This document shows positions 15,478-22,613 of a stretch of 22,613 bases of DNA, piece after piece. Position 1 is the stretch's first letter. Every line of letters starts with the position of its first letter. Source of the stretch: Calditrichota bacterium (lineage in GTDB: Bacteria > Zixibacteria > MSB-5A5 > GN15 > FEB-12); the NCBI GenBank assembly GCA_030641085.1, contig DAOWIC010000215.1, positions 1-22,613 of the forward strand, read 5' to 3'. Under the pieces are notes generated by a model, which had not been told where the DNA came from, made no database searches, and worked only from the letters and a program-made list of their open reading frames with translations. The translations under genes were made by a program, and so were the position numbers.

Positions 15478-15516
15478 GAACCGTTCGAACTTAGCCATTT
15501 TGCACCGCCGTGTCAA
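15478..15516 (-). promoter_or_regulatory. Promoter and possible self-operator of the Rrf2 gene
   Basis: Minus-strand consensus TTGACA (15511-15516), 17 bp, TAAGTT (15488-15493). The sequence GAACCGTTCGAAC (15478-15490) overlaps the -10 and contains two nested palindromes (GAAC-C-GTTC and GTTCGAAC), a natural place for autorepression. Confidence 0.6.
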
Positions 15517-15566
15517 CCATATTTGTCATCTTAGAAGAACTTTCCCCAATGGATCCTCACGGCCCC

Positions 15567-15608
15567 AAAAAAGGAAGCCGCCGCACCGGATAATCCGGGC
15601 GCGACGGC
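15567..15608 (-). terminator. Terminator of the ETF-QO operon
   Basis: On the minus strand an imperfect long stem (GCCG.CGC.CCGGAT with ATCCGG.GCG.CGGC), followed by TTCCTTTTTT, about 25 nt after the ETF-QO stop. Confidence 0.75.
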
Positions 15609-15633
15609 CATATTTAACGGCACCATCGGCTAA

Positions 15634-17310
15634 TCAAAGATTGGTGTAGTTGGGGCCCTCGCCACCCTGCGGCGTCACCCAGCGAATAACCTGGTAGGGA
15701 TCCACAATATCGCAGGTTTTGCAGTGGACGCAATTAGAGGGGGTCAACTCCAGCTTGAGTTTGCCCGGACGGTCGGAATCCTCCACCATCTCGTAAACGT
15801 GGGCCGGACAGAAATGCTGGCACGGGTTGCCGTACTCCTCGGTGCAGCGATCATTGCATATGTCAAGGTCGGATATCACCAGATGGGAAGGCTCGTCCTC
15901 CTCGTGCGTGGTCCCCGATTTGTAGACATCGGTCAGCTTGTCAAAAAGATACTCATTATCAAACTTGACGCTCTCCTTCTCCGGCGACTTGCCGTAAGCT
16001 CGTCGATAGTCATCGATTGTCATCATATACTCGTGGTCCGGCTTGTTGCGACGGCATTCGAACAGGCTCCGCCCCCCGAGGTACAATTGCAGCGCGCCGT
16101 GGAACAGACCGGCCACTAGCCCGCCCTTGAAACCGGCGTGAAAATTGCGGGTACGGTACAGCTCATCCCTGGCCCAGCTATTGTCGAATCGATCCTGGTA
16201 GCCCTTGAGCGTCTCGGCGCCAAAATCGCCCTTCTTGAGGGCGTCGATTACCGTCTCTGCCGCCATCATACCGGATTTTATCGCCAGATGAATCCCTTTG
16301 AGCTTCTGGGGATTGAGCATTCCGGCCGAGTCGCCGCAAAGCATCAGCCCGTCATGGTACAGGCGCGGCATGGAATAGTAGCCGTTATCCGGGATTGTCT
16401 TTGCTCCGTAGTGAAGCATCTGCCCGCCCTCGAGAATTTTCTTAACCAGCGGATGGGTCTTGTAGCGCTGAAACTTCATGTGGGGATCGTTAGTCGGATT
16501 GGCCGCGTTCAAGCCGACTGCAAAGCCAACCGATACCATCGTGTCCGTCATGCCATAAATCCAGCCACCGCCGTATTCATCGCTATGTTGCGGGAAACCG
16601 ATCGTATGAACCACCTGTCCGGCCTTGAACCGGCCCTCGGGGATATCCCAGACCTCCTTGACACCGGTCAGATAGGCCTGCGGCAGACAGTCTTCGGTCA
16701 GTTGCGGGATATTTTCAAGGGCATGCCGGGTCAGCGAGCCATGTACTCCCTCACAGAGTATGGTCACTTTTGCTTTTATGATCGAACCCGGCTCAAAATT
16801 CGATTTCGGCTGCCCCTTCTTGTCCAGGCCCATATCGACAGTCTGGACGCCGGTCACCCGCCCCTCTTCGACGAGCAGTTCGTAGCCGGCCATGCCGGCG
16901 TATACATCGATTCCGGCCGCCTCCACCTGTTCGCCCATCCAGCCGCTGAATTTGTTCAGGGAGACAACGTAGTTACCGTGGTTGTTTAGTGCCGACGGCA
17001 GAAAGGGAAATTTGATGGCGCCTTTGGAGTTCAGAAAATACATCGCATCGGCGGCAACTTCCGCCTCGAGCGGGGCGCCCTTTTCTGTGTAATCGGGGAT
17101 CAGTTCGGCGATACCGCGTGGATCCATCACCGCCCCCGAAAGAGCGTGAGCGCCCACGTAAGAGCCCTTGTCGATGAGGAGAATCTCCGGCATTTCCAGA
17201 GAGTCATCTGCTTCTACCAGGCGCGCAATTTGATACGCTGTCGCCAGTCCGGCCGGTCCCGCCCCTACTATCAGAATGTCCGTTTCAAGGACTTCGCGTT
17301 CAATATCCAT
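15634..17310 (-). CDS. Electron transfer flavoprotein-ubiquinone oxidoreductase
   Basis: 558 residues, the usual ETF-QO (ETFDH) length. It accepts electrons from electron transfer flavoprotein, for example from fatty-acid and amino-acid dehydrogenases, and passes them to quinone at the membrane. The N-terminal FAD-binding motif is GAGPAG (16-21); the typical GAHALSGAVMDP segment follows, then the quinone/FAD core with CGDSAGMLNPQKLKGIHLA. The C-terminal [4Fe-4S] ferredoxin-like domain has NCVHCKTCDI and an upstream cysteine set (about residues 487-510), ending in the family-typical GGEGPNY. No etfA or etfB is in the window. It lies 59 nt downstream of the ArsC/Spx-like gene and is probably co-transcribed with it. 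GGTGG precedes the ATG. Confidence 0.95.
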   Translation of the reverse strand: MDIEREVLETDILIVGAGPAGLATAYQIARLVEADDSLEMPEILLIDKGSYVGAHALSGAVMDPRGIAELIPDYTEKGAPLEAEVAADAMYFLNSKGAIKFPFLPSALNNHGNYVVSLNKFSGWMGEQVEAAGIDVYAGMAGYELLVEEGRVTGVQTVDMGLDKKGQPKSNFEPGSIIKAKVTILCEGVHGSLTRHALENIPQLTEDCLPQAYLTGVKEVWDIPEGRFKAGQVVHTIGFPQHSDEYGGGWIYGMTDTMVSVGFAVGLNAANPTNDPHMKFQRYKTHPLVKKILEGGQMLHYGAKTIPDNGYYSMPRLYHDGLMLCGDSAGMLNPQKLKGIHLAIKSGMMAAETVIDALKKGDFGAETLKGYQDRFDNSWARDELYRTRNFHAGFKGGLVAGLFHGALQLYLGGRSLFECRRNKPDHEYMMTIDDYRRAYGKSPEKESVKFDNEYLFDKLTDVYKSGTTHEEDEPSHLVISDLDICNDRCTEEYGNPCQHFCPAHVYEMVEDSDRPGKLKLELTPSNCVHCKTCDIVDPYQVIRWVTPQGGEGPNYTNL

Positions 17311-17369
17311 CGTTTACCACCCTGCACACTGGTTATGTCGTAACTGCCAGCCCCCCGGTGGCATCGTGG

Positions 17370-17822
17370 CTATTTGCGCGCGGCGGCCGCTTGATCTTTC
17401 GGCCGGGAATGATGACGGCGATTGCCGTTCCTGACGGCCGACTCTTCGTCGCCGGAACCATTGAGACTGATCTGCAGCATCTGAGCGATTTTAGCCTTGT
17501 CGCAGCCCACGGTCGTGAGACGGGCCGACTGAATTATCGGTCGACGGATCAAAGTGTGGTCTTCAGCCATCAACTTGATAATCTCAGCCCGCGGCGTGGA
17601 ATTCTGGTCGAGCTTGTGCTTTGCATACGATTCGGAAAGCGTGTCAAGAAAATGACCGATGTTGGTGTGCCCGATAAGCTTTTCCAACTCGTACACAGTG
17701 AGGGGGTTTTTGGCAAGGTCTCTCAACCTCAGCAGAACCCCGCTGTCTTCAATGAACTTCCTGGCCTCTGCGCAAGAGTCATCGGTGCCGTAACTGATAA
17801 ATGTAGCGCGTTTAGGAACCAT
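17370..17822 (-). CDS. ArsC/Spx-family thioredoxin-fold protein with basic tail
   Basis: 150 residues. The core (about 5-115) has the ArsC/Spx layout: Cys17 at the start of the first helix (DDSCAEARKFI), the mid-domain FLDTLSESYAK and the LIRRPII segment (91-97) that marks the family. A second redox Cys in CxxC spacing is absent, as in ArsC rather than classical Spx. From about residue 122 there is a basic, polar tail (RNGNRRHHSRPKDQAAAARK) beyond the usual family length. It may be arsenate-reductase-like or a redox/regulatory relative; no other arsenic gene is nearby. GGAGG lies four bases before the ATG. It precedes the ETF-QO gene. Confidence 0.8.
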   Translation of the reverse strand: MVPKRATFISYGTDDSCAEARKFIEDSGVLLRLRDLAKNPLTVYELEKLIGHTNIGHFLDTLSESYAKHKLDQNSTPRAEIIKLMAEDHTLIRRPIIQSARLTTVGCDKAKIAQMLQISLNGSGDEESAVRNGNRRHHSRPKDQAAAARK

Positions 17823-18391
17823 GTTTCCTCCAAATACTCCTATATATCCTCGGGATGCGCAAAAGTGGCGTCATCCTGATTGATAAAACAATTGTCGTCA
17901 GAAATTGCCCTTGGTGTCCTGCTACCGCAAGCACCTGTTACCTGTCAAATCCTGTGCCGTCTCTTCTGAATAGAGAAGGTACTCCAAATAAAAAACTCTA
18001 CAACTTTGTCAATAATAAAAACGTTTTTCCGCTTATTTCGTTTAATCGACCGGGCCGGGCCGGGTCCGTGAGCCCCCTTACCGAGACTCAGAATGCCCGA
18101 ACTTCTTGTCGATTACTGCCTAATCCAACCGAGTCGCTCGCAACGGCTCGAATAACTATTCTATTTTGACGAAATGGTCCAGAGATGTTCTGGATTACAA
18201 AATTCTGAGAATAATCAGTTGCTCGTTAATAGATGTTCTATCTCTTATAACTAACTATATCGAATTTTGTTCCGAAAAGTTTAGCTTTCGGAAGTCTTTC
18301 CATTCACCATGACCCCGGGAACGATCCCTGCAGGTTATCCAATCTTAAACGTCCCCTCGATTTACATCAACAAAAACTTTTACTCTCATTG
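17823..18391. other. Gene-free stretch of about 570 bases
   Basis: No reading frame here is convincing. It holds a possible minus-strand promoter for the ArsC-like gene (TTGACA at 17943-17948, 17 bp, weak GTAGCA at 17920-17925), a 12-bp palindrome of five A, CG and five T (18017-18028), three tandem copies of CCGGG (18050-18064) in otherwise AT-rich DNA, and a perfect 8-bp stem TTCCGAAA/TTTCGGAA with an 8-nt loop (18270-18277 with 18286-18293). I see no clear terminator for the O-methyltransferase gene. Confidence 0.5.
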
Positions 18392-19009
18392 TCATAATCT
18401 GACCGCCACCGCCAGACCGTCGCGAATCGGCATGACCGTCGTGAAAAACCGGCTGTCGCCGTACAGGCCCTCGGTGAATTCGACGATGGCCCGAGTTTGT
18501 TTGTCCTGTTTCTTTTCGCAGACTCTGCCCGACCAGATCAGGTTATCGGTAATAAACAGACCGCCCTTTTTAAGATTTCTGGCTGCAAGGTCGATCGTTT
18601 CCGGGTAGTCGGCTTTATCGATATCATTAAAAATGATGTCGTAAGGACCGTCCGCCCTTTTCAGGAAATTCAGAGCGTCGCCCACTTTGAAAACGAACTG
18701 GCTTTGCAGCCCGGCCCGCTTGAAATAGTCAAACGCCTGGCGCTTGAGTTTCGAGTCGGCATCTGTCATCGTAATGCGGCCCTTCCCGCGGGCGGCCAGC
18801 GAGAACCAGAAGGCGGAATAACCGAAACCGGAACCCAGTTCGAGGATCTTCTTCGATTTGGTCAACAGCGTCATCTGGTACAGGTATCGACCGACCAGAG
18901 GTCCCACAATCGGGTAATCGTTATCCTCGGCGTATACTTCCATTTCGCGCAACACAGCGGGGCGTTCGGGAGTCATCCGTTCGAGGTAGCGATGAACCTT
19001 CTGCAACAT
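18392..19009 (-). CDS. SAM-dependent O-methyltransferase (family 3, caffeoyl-CoA-OMT-like)
   Basis: 205 residues. The SAM-binding glycine loop is ILELGSGFGYSAFWF (54-68), the acidic residues that hold the ribose follow (ITMTDADSK), and NDIDKADYPE plus GGLFITDNLIWSG match the metal-dependent catecholate-type O-methyltransferase family. Bacterial members methylate small aromatic or unknown substrates. Length is normal for the family. AAGGAAAG precedes the ATG. It starts 19 nt after the stop of the interrupted Rieske ORF on the same strand, so the two probably form one transcript. Substrate cannot be read from the sequence. Confidence 0.88.
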   Translation of the reverse strand: MLQKVHRYLERMTPERPAVLREMEVYAEDNDYPIVGPLVGRYLYQMTLLTKSKKILELGSGFGYSAFWFSLAARGKGRITMTDADSKLKRQAFDYFKRAGLQSQFVFKVGDALNFLKRADGPYDIIFNDIDKADYPETIDLAARNLKKGGLFITDNLIWSGRVCEKKQDKQTRAIVEFTEGLYGDSRFFTTVMPIRDGLAVAVRL

Positions 19010-19028
19010 AGCCTTACTTTCCTTTTAC

Positions 19029-19319
19029 TCAATCCATCAGCAGATAGACATCTCCGTCCACAACTTCGACATCGTAACTCTTGAGCTGCACGCCATCGAC
19101 TGTCAGGCATCGACCGGTCGCCGGCAGGTACTGCCGGCCATGCCAGCGGCAAGTAACCACGCCGTTGTGAACCGACGAGGATGCCAGCTATGCCTCCACG
19201 TGCTTGCAGTCTGATTGAATGCCGTACAACTTGCCGTTGTCATCAAAAACGGCGACTCGTCGAGCCATTATTTGCTTTTCGATCGCCTGGACCGGCTCAA
19301 GCTCTTCCAGACTGCACAT
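19029..19319 (-). pseudogene. Rieske [2Fe-2S] ferredoxin ORF interrupted by one in-frame TAG
   Basis: The minus strand from ATG 19317-19319 to TGA 19029-19031 encodes 96 codons in one frame with a single internal TAG at 19188-19190. The translation is a near-complete small Rieske protein: CSLEELEPVQ near the start, VAVFDDNGKLYGIQSDC, the first cluster motif CKH, then EA-stop-LASSSVHNGVV, the second cluster motif CRWHGRQY, and the end SYDVEVVDGDVYLLMD. Both C-x-H and C-x2-H ligand pairs are intact. The TAG falls where family members usually have S, P or D in a GAxLA-like turn; a single change from TCG would create it. No strong ribosome site is visible and the N-terminus is a few residues short. 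It may be a fresh pseudogene, a sequence error or a recoded stop. As a working protein it would be a soluble electron carrier or oxygenase ferredoxin. Confidence 0.8.
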
Positions 19320-19655
19320 TCATATTCGGCGCATCGCAGCTATCGCGATCCTGGCTACCATCACAACGGACATTCTGTTACAGCATAAACGCCGCAACAT
19401 GTCTGCCGTTTAACGGCCACCCTCAGACTTTTCGGTCAAAGCGCTTGATGAACGCCAAGCATGGAACCAATCAGTACTAAAAGTAAGAGTTGAAGAAATA
19501 TCAACTCGCAGGAACTTGAAAGATAACCCATTTTGCCGGAAAATCAACGGATTTCTAAGCCCCGATCAGCTTTTTTTAGCCCCATTTTCGTGAGTTCTGC
19601 GCCACCGTCCCGCGCACAATGATCCGAACCGACAGCGCCGGTCTGGGCGTTATGG
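19320..19655. other. Intergenic region with Rieske/OMT promoter
   Basis: About 335 bases between the Rieske ORF and ispH. A 26-codon reading frame (ATG at 19398-19400, minus strand) ends in TGA directly before the Rieske ATG in the same frame; it lacks a ribosome site. A 7-bp inverted repeat CTGGGCG/CGCCCAG (19643-19649 with 19665-19671) spans the ispH stop but has a 15-nt loop and no T-tract, so I do not call it a terminator. Confidence 0.4.
19520..19547 (-). promoter_or_regulatory. Promoter upstream of the Rieske ORF and O-methyltransferase
   Basis: Minus-strand TTGATT (19542-19547), 16 bp, TATCTT (19520-19525). It lies about 200 nt before the Rieske ATG. Confidence 0.4.
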
Positions 19656-20591
19656 TCAGAAGTTCGCCCAGGCGTCGTCGGAGGCGCGTCGGCGCCGGCT
19701 CTTTTTCTCCGGTCGGATGACCTCGGCGGTCCCGCCGGAAAGCTCAACCAGTTTGGCGATTGCTTCTTCGACAAGAAAATCAGGCGTTGAGGCGCCGGCT
19801 GAGATGCCTATCCGTTCTATCGGCGGATCGTCTTCGAACCACTCCGCACGGATGTCAGCGGCCGAGCCGATCAGCTCGCTCCACCCGCACAGGGCTTCCG
19901 AAATACCGACCAGCCTCTTTGAGTTGGCCGAGGTCTGCGATCCGACCACCAATATCATATCCACCTGCGGCGCCAGTTCCACGATGGCCGACTGGCGCTG
20001 AGTGGTGGCGTCGCAAATTGTATTAAACACCTGAATATGCGGCCATTTGTTCAGGGCGAGCTCTTCGATTTCGGCAAACTCTTCCATGTGGGCGGTGGTC
20101 TGAACAGTCAGGCCGAGTTTCTTTTCCGGCCAGTCCGGAAGGTCGAGCAGTTCCTCGCGACTGGCGGCCACCGTGATATGCTCGGGCGCGTAGCCGACAA
20201 TGCCCGCCGTCTCGTCATGATTCGGATCGCCGTAATGAATTACGTGGTAGCCGTTCTTGACTACCCTCTGAATGATATAGTAGATGCGCGACACCAGCGG
20301 ACAGGTGGCGTCGATCACCTCCAGCCCTTTGGACTGGGCCGCTTCGATTATATCCGGCGCGACCCCGTGGGCCGATATGATCAGCGTCCCCTGCTTGACA
20401 TCGTCAACCGACGAAACCTGCCCCACCCCCTGACGGTTGAAGTTCTCGACAACCGCCTCATTGTGGACGATTTCATTCAGGATGGTGACCTGACCATCTC
20501 GATCCCGAGCGGTCTCTTCGGCTATCTTGATAGCGCGCTTGACACCCATACAAAAACCGTGATGTTTGGCTATCACTATCTTCCTTATCAT
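19656..20591 (-). CDS. ispH: 4-hydroxy-3-methylbut-2-enyl diphosphate reductase (IspH/LytB)
   Basis: 311 residues. IspH makes isopentenyl and dimethylallyl diphosphate in the last step of the non-mevalonate isoprenoid pathway. All three cluster cysteines are present: Cys14 (HHGFCMGVKRA), Cys97 (IDATCPLV) and Cys193 (NTICDATTQRQ). Substrate-binding elements are intact: HNEAVVENF, SAHGVAP, the catalytic Glu in GDPNHDET, and VVGSQTSANSKRL. The C-terminus has a short basic tail (EKKSRRRRASDD) not needed by the core fold. Its ATG overlaps the lipA stop as ATGA (20588-20591), so translation is coupled. No strong terminator follows. Confidence 0.97.
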   Translation of the reverse strand: MIRKIVIAKHHGFCMGVKRAIKIAEETARDRDGQVTILNEIVHNEAVVENFNRQGVGQVSSVDDVKQGTLIISAHGVAPDIIEAAQSKGLEVIDATCPLVSRIYYIIQRVVKNGYHVIHYGDPNHDETAGIVGYAPEHITVAASREELLDLPDWPEKKLGLTVQTTAHMEEFAEIEELALNKWPHIQVFNTICDATTQRQSAIVELAPQVDMILVVGSQTSANSKRLVGISEALCGWSELIGSAADIRAEWFEDDPPIERIGISAGASTPDFLVEEAIAKLVELSGGTAEVIRPEKKSRRRRASDDAWANF

Positions 20592-21547
20592 CGCAACTCC
20601 AGAAGTCCTTTTGACTGGTTGAACGCTCTATAGGAACTGCGCACCAGCGGCCCGGCCTCGACATGCGTAAAACCGATCTCCCTGCCGATCTGTGCCAGTT
20701 GATCAAATTCGTCCGGGTGGTAATACCGCTCCACCCGCAGATGGGCCGGCGACGGCCTGAGATACTGTCCGATAGTGACAATATCGGTGCCGGTGGCCCG
20801 GACCTGATGCATAAGTTCCACCAGTTCGTCGACTGTCTCCCCCAGCCCGACCATGAAACCGGTCTTGACCACCGGTCGCAGTGAATAATCCGATGCCCAG
20901 CGAAGCACCTGCAGAGATCGGTCCAGTTTGGCCGCCGAGCGAACCCGCTTGTGTAGTCGCCCGACCGTCTCGACATTATGTGCCAGAACATCGACACCGG
21001 AGTCGAGCACAGTTTTCAGCGATTGGTATTTTCCGGCTAAATCGGGAATGAGGAATTCGACTCTGACATTATTATCCTGCCTTCGGAGGAACTCTATAGT
21101 CCGGGCAAAAATAGAAGCCCCCCCATCCGGCAGGTCATCTCTTGTAATAGAGGTTATAACAACTTGTTTTACTTTCAGTTCCGACACAACCGTCGCTAAC
21201 CGCGCCGGCTCGTCTTCATCCAGCCCCCTCGGCTCGCCGGAGAGTACATCGCAGAAATTGCAGTTGCGGGTACAGTACTTGCCGAGAATCATGAATGTCG
21301 CCGTGCCTTCGTCCCAGCACTCGCGAATATTGGGACAGGCTGCTTCCTGACAGACCGAGTGAAGCGAATGCTCGGCCAGAATCGACTTCACCCGCGCGTA
21401 TTCCGGTCCAAAGTGGGCGGTAGTTTTCATCCAGCGCGGCAGCCTCATGGCGGGCACCTGCGCGCTCTCTCTTTTGGGAGGCACCAGCGGATCACAGCCG
21501 TGAGCCGAGGAATCGCCGATAGATTGTGTGAATAGAACTCGCTGCAT
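20588..21547 (-). CDS. lipA: Lipoyl synthase
   Basis: 319 residues in the longest form. LipA is a radical SAM enzyme that inserts two sulfurs into octanoyl groups on lipoyl domains. The auxiliary cluster cysteines are C66, C71 and C77 (VCQEAACPNIREC); the radical SAM set is C92-x3-C96-x2-C99 (CTRNCNFC); the C-terminal RSSY (about 303-306) supplies the serine ligand of the auxiliary cluster. The ATG at 21547 is three bases after the pdxT stop. A second in-frame ATG at 21446-21448, with AGGTG seven bases upstream, would begin the protein at MRLPRWMK, where the conserved family sequence starts, and could be the true start (286 residues). lipB is not in the window. Confidence 0.96.
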   Translation of the reverse strand: MQRVLFTQSIGDSSAHGCDPLVPPKRESAQVPAMRLPRWMKTTAHFGPEYARVKSILAEHSLHSVCQEAACPNIRECWDEGTATFMILGKYCTRNCNFCDVLSGEPRGLDEDEPARLATVVSELKVKQVVITSITRDDLPDGGASIFARTIEFLRRQDNNVRVEFLIPDLAGKYQSLKTVLDSGVDVLAHNVETVGRLHKRVRSAAKLDRSLQVLRWASDYSLRPVVKTGFMVGLGETVDELVELMHQVRATGTDIVTIGQYLRPSPAHLRVERYYHPDEFDQLAQIGREIGFTHVEAGPLVRSSYRAFNQSKGLLELR

Positions 21548-21550
21548 CTG

Positions 21551-22168
21551 TTATCTTTGTGCCTGCCCCGGCTCGACCCTGAAGGACCTGTCCAGAAAAT
21601 ACCTTAAAAGAGTTGTATCCTCCTCGAGTTCGGTATGAAAGGAACTGGCCATCAGATGTCTTTCAACTACCAATACGGGATCGCCTCTGTAAACAGCAAT
21701 GGTATTTACCTTGTCTCCATGGCGGGTTATCCTCGGCGCTCGGATGAAGTCCGCTTTCAACGTTGTCATCCCGCCGTTAAGTTCCGCCCTCAGATCGGTA
21801 TGAAAACTGAAGACCTGGCGGCCGTATCCGTTGCGGACCACATCGATATCCATCAGACCGAGCGGCGTCACCCCGGAGAGGTTATCATCGATTTTCTTAG
21901 ACAACATTATCATCCCGGCGCAGGTTCCCCAGATCGGTTTCTTCCGCCCGAAATCTATCAGCGGTTCTCTGAGCGCAAACCGATCCAGCAGTTTGTCTAT
22001 GGTCGTCGATTCACCGCCGGGGATTATCAAACCATCCACCTGCCTGAGTTCGGCCGCCAGCCTGATCAGGGTAACATCGGCGCCGAGCGCGAACAGTTGG
22101 TGTTGGTGGCGTTCAAAATCGCCCTGCAAGGCGAGCACGCCGATATTGAGATCTTTGTAGTCGGTCAT
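21551..22168 (-). CDS. pdxT: Pyridoxal 5'-phosphate synthase glutaminase subunit PdxT
   Basis: 205 residues. PdxT releases ammonia from glutamine for PdxS, which builds pyridoxal phosphate from ribose 5-phosphate and glyceraldehyde 3-phosphate. The class I glutaminase-like catalytic residues are visible: Cys83 in GTCAGMI, and His178 and Glu180 in SSFHTEL. GGESTT (51-56) is the conserved substrate loop. The start (ATG at 22166-22168) gives the usual N-terminus IGVLALQGDFERH after a short lead. It is the first gene of a tight cluster with lipA and ispH. pdxS is not in this window, unlike the common pdxST pair, so it must lie elsewhere. Confidence 0.95.
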   Translation of the reverse strand: MTDYKDLNIGVLALQGDFERHQHQLFALGADVTLIRLAAELRQVDGLIIPGGESTTIDKLLDRFALREPLIDFGRKKPIWGTCAGMIMLSKKIDDNLSGVTPLGLMDIDVVRNGYGRQVFSFHTDLRAELNGGMTTLKADFIRAPRITRHGDKVNTIAVYRGDPVLVVERHLMASSFHTELEEDTTLLRYFLDRSFRVEPGQAQR

Positions 22169-22254
22169 CGTATATCTTTAACCTTCCAGTTATCAGTTCG
22201 TCTCAAGAAAAGCGAAAATGGGTTGGCGGTCAAGGGGGTAAGCGCGGACTGCAG

Positions 22255-22613
22255 TCAGAGTGACAACGTCTGTTGCGGGCCGTTGAGCTGTGGAACATCG
22301 GGCATTTGATCCCAAGCGCGGCCCTTAAGCAACCGACCGGTCTTCTTGCGATTGATCCCGCCCCACTGTTTGAAGAAAAAGGCTGTTTTGTTTCGCCGGC
22401 ACTGCTTCTGAACGTCCAAAACCCACTCTTGAAGCATGGGCCGGGCACCCGGACCTGACTCGCCGCCGACTATCGCCCAGTCGACAAAAGTTAGGTTTAT
22501 ATCCGGAACCGGACCCAGTAAAGGCTCCAGAGAAAGAAACTTAACATTAGCCTGTGTCTTTCGGAGGTCATCTATACGGTATCGATAATGCCCATTTTCA
22601 ACGGTCACGCCCA
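22255..22613 (-). CDS. DUF5131 (phage Gp37/Gp68-like) protein, C-terminal part, cut by right edge
   Basis: About 119 codons of the 3' end are visible, and the frame stays open through the right edge. The sequence VTVENGHYRYRIDDLR, FLSLEPLLGP, DWAIVGGESGPGARPM, FFFKQWGG and GRLLKGRAWDQMP is the conserved end of the Gp37/Gp68 (DUF5131) family. The family often carries an N-terminal radical SAM-like cysteine motif, which would lie outside the window. Members occur in phages and in bacterial genomes, and their reaction is not settled. The GTG at 22608 should not be taken as a start, since the preceding codon already fits the family. It is 86 nt upstream of pdxT on the same strand. Confidence 0.88.
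   Translation of the reverse strand, partial: GVTVENGHYRYRIDDLRKTQANVKFLSLEPLLGPVPDINLTFVDWAIVGGESGPGARPMLQEWVLDVQKQCRRNKTAFFFKQWGGINRKKTGRLLKGRAWDQMPDVPQLNGPQQTLSL

Noticed and set aside
17855..18169. 104-codon plus-strand frame in the gene-poor stretch
   Set aside because: Irregular composition, no ribosome site, no domain-like pattern; it also crosses the (CCGGG)x3 repeat.
18300..18340. GGGA-N4-TCCC hairpin after the O-methyltransferase gene
   Set aside because: The stem is only four base pairs and there is no T-tract on either strand, so it is not called a terminator.
19544..19774. 76-codon minus-strand frame overlapping the ispH end
   Set aside because: Mostly a shadow of ispH in another frame; IspH already has a normal length and an intact C-terminus.

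Overview
The window reads as a chromosomal, mostly single-copy housekeeping region of a Gram-negative-type bacterium. Envelope hallmarks are a lipoprotein signal, two exported Spy-like proteins, a PEP-CTERM protein, a PpiD-like parvulin, an M23 peptidase and MreB. The gene mix and the moderately GC-rich coding sequence would fit an uncultured FCB-type lineage such as Zixibacteria. That placement is an impression from gene style, not something the sequence proves. Nearly everything is on the minus strand; only the PpiD-like gene is on the plus strand.

Layout from left to right: the 5' end of an RNase R gene (1-431); an orphan repetitive lipoprotein (566-1630); a four-gene stress operon read leftward as ECF sigma factor, zinc-finger anti-sigma factor and two periplasmic LTxxQ/Spy-like proteins (4121 down to 1865); a stand-alone mreB (4241-5269); malic enzyme/phosphotransacetylase maeB with an operator-like palindrome inside its promoter (5518-7888); and a PEP-CTERM protein (8079-8675). 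Next comes an operon of M23 peptidase, rhomboid protease and a divergent IscU/NifU-like protein (12503 down to 8978), divergent from the PpiD-like gene (12709-14553). It is followed by a small membrane protein whose last codons form the PpiD-like gene's terminator (14581-14829), an IscR-like Rrf2 regulator (14992-15447), ETF-quinone oxidoreductase behind an ArsC/Spx-like gene (15634-17822), a gene-poor stretch (17823-18391), an O-methyltransferase preceded by a Rieske ferredoxin gene interrupted by one in-frame TAG (18392-19319), the pdxT-lipA-ispH cluster (22168 down to 19656), and the 3' part of a DUF5131 (phage Gp37/Gp68-like) gene cut by the right edge.

Iron-sulfur biology recurs: IspH, LipA, ETF-QO, the interrupted Rieske protein, the IscU-like protein and a cysteine-bearing Rrf2 regulator. 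The observations most worth following up are (1) the interrupted Rieske ORF, which a simple ORF scan misses, (2) the sigma/anti-sigma/double-Spy operon, which resembles CnrYXH-type sensing in layout, (3) the IscU-like protein that keeps two scaffold cysteines, lacks the third and has a cysteine-rich tail, and (4) the palindrome between the -35 and -10 of maeB. I did not find a CRISPR array, insertion sequence, rRNA or tRNA. Apart from these leads I see no clear wholly new system.
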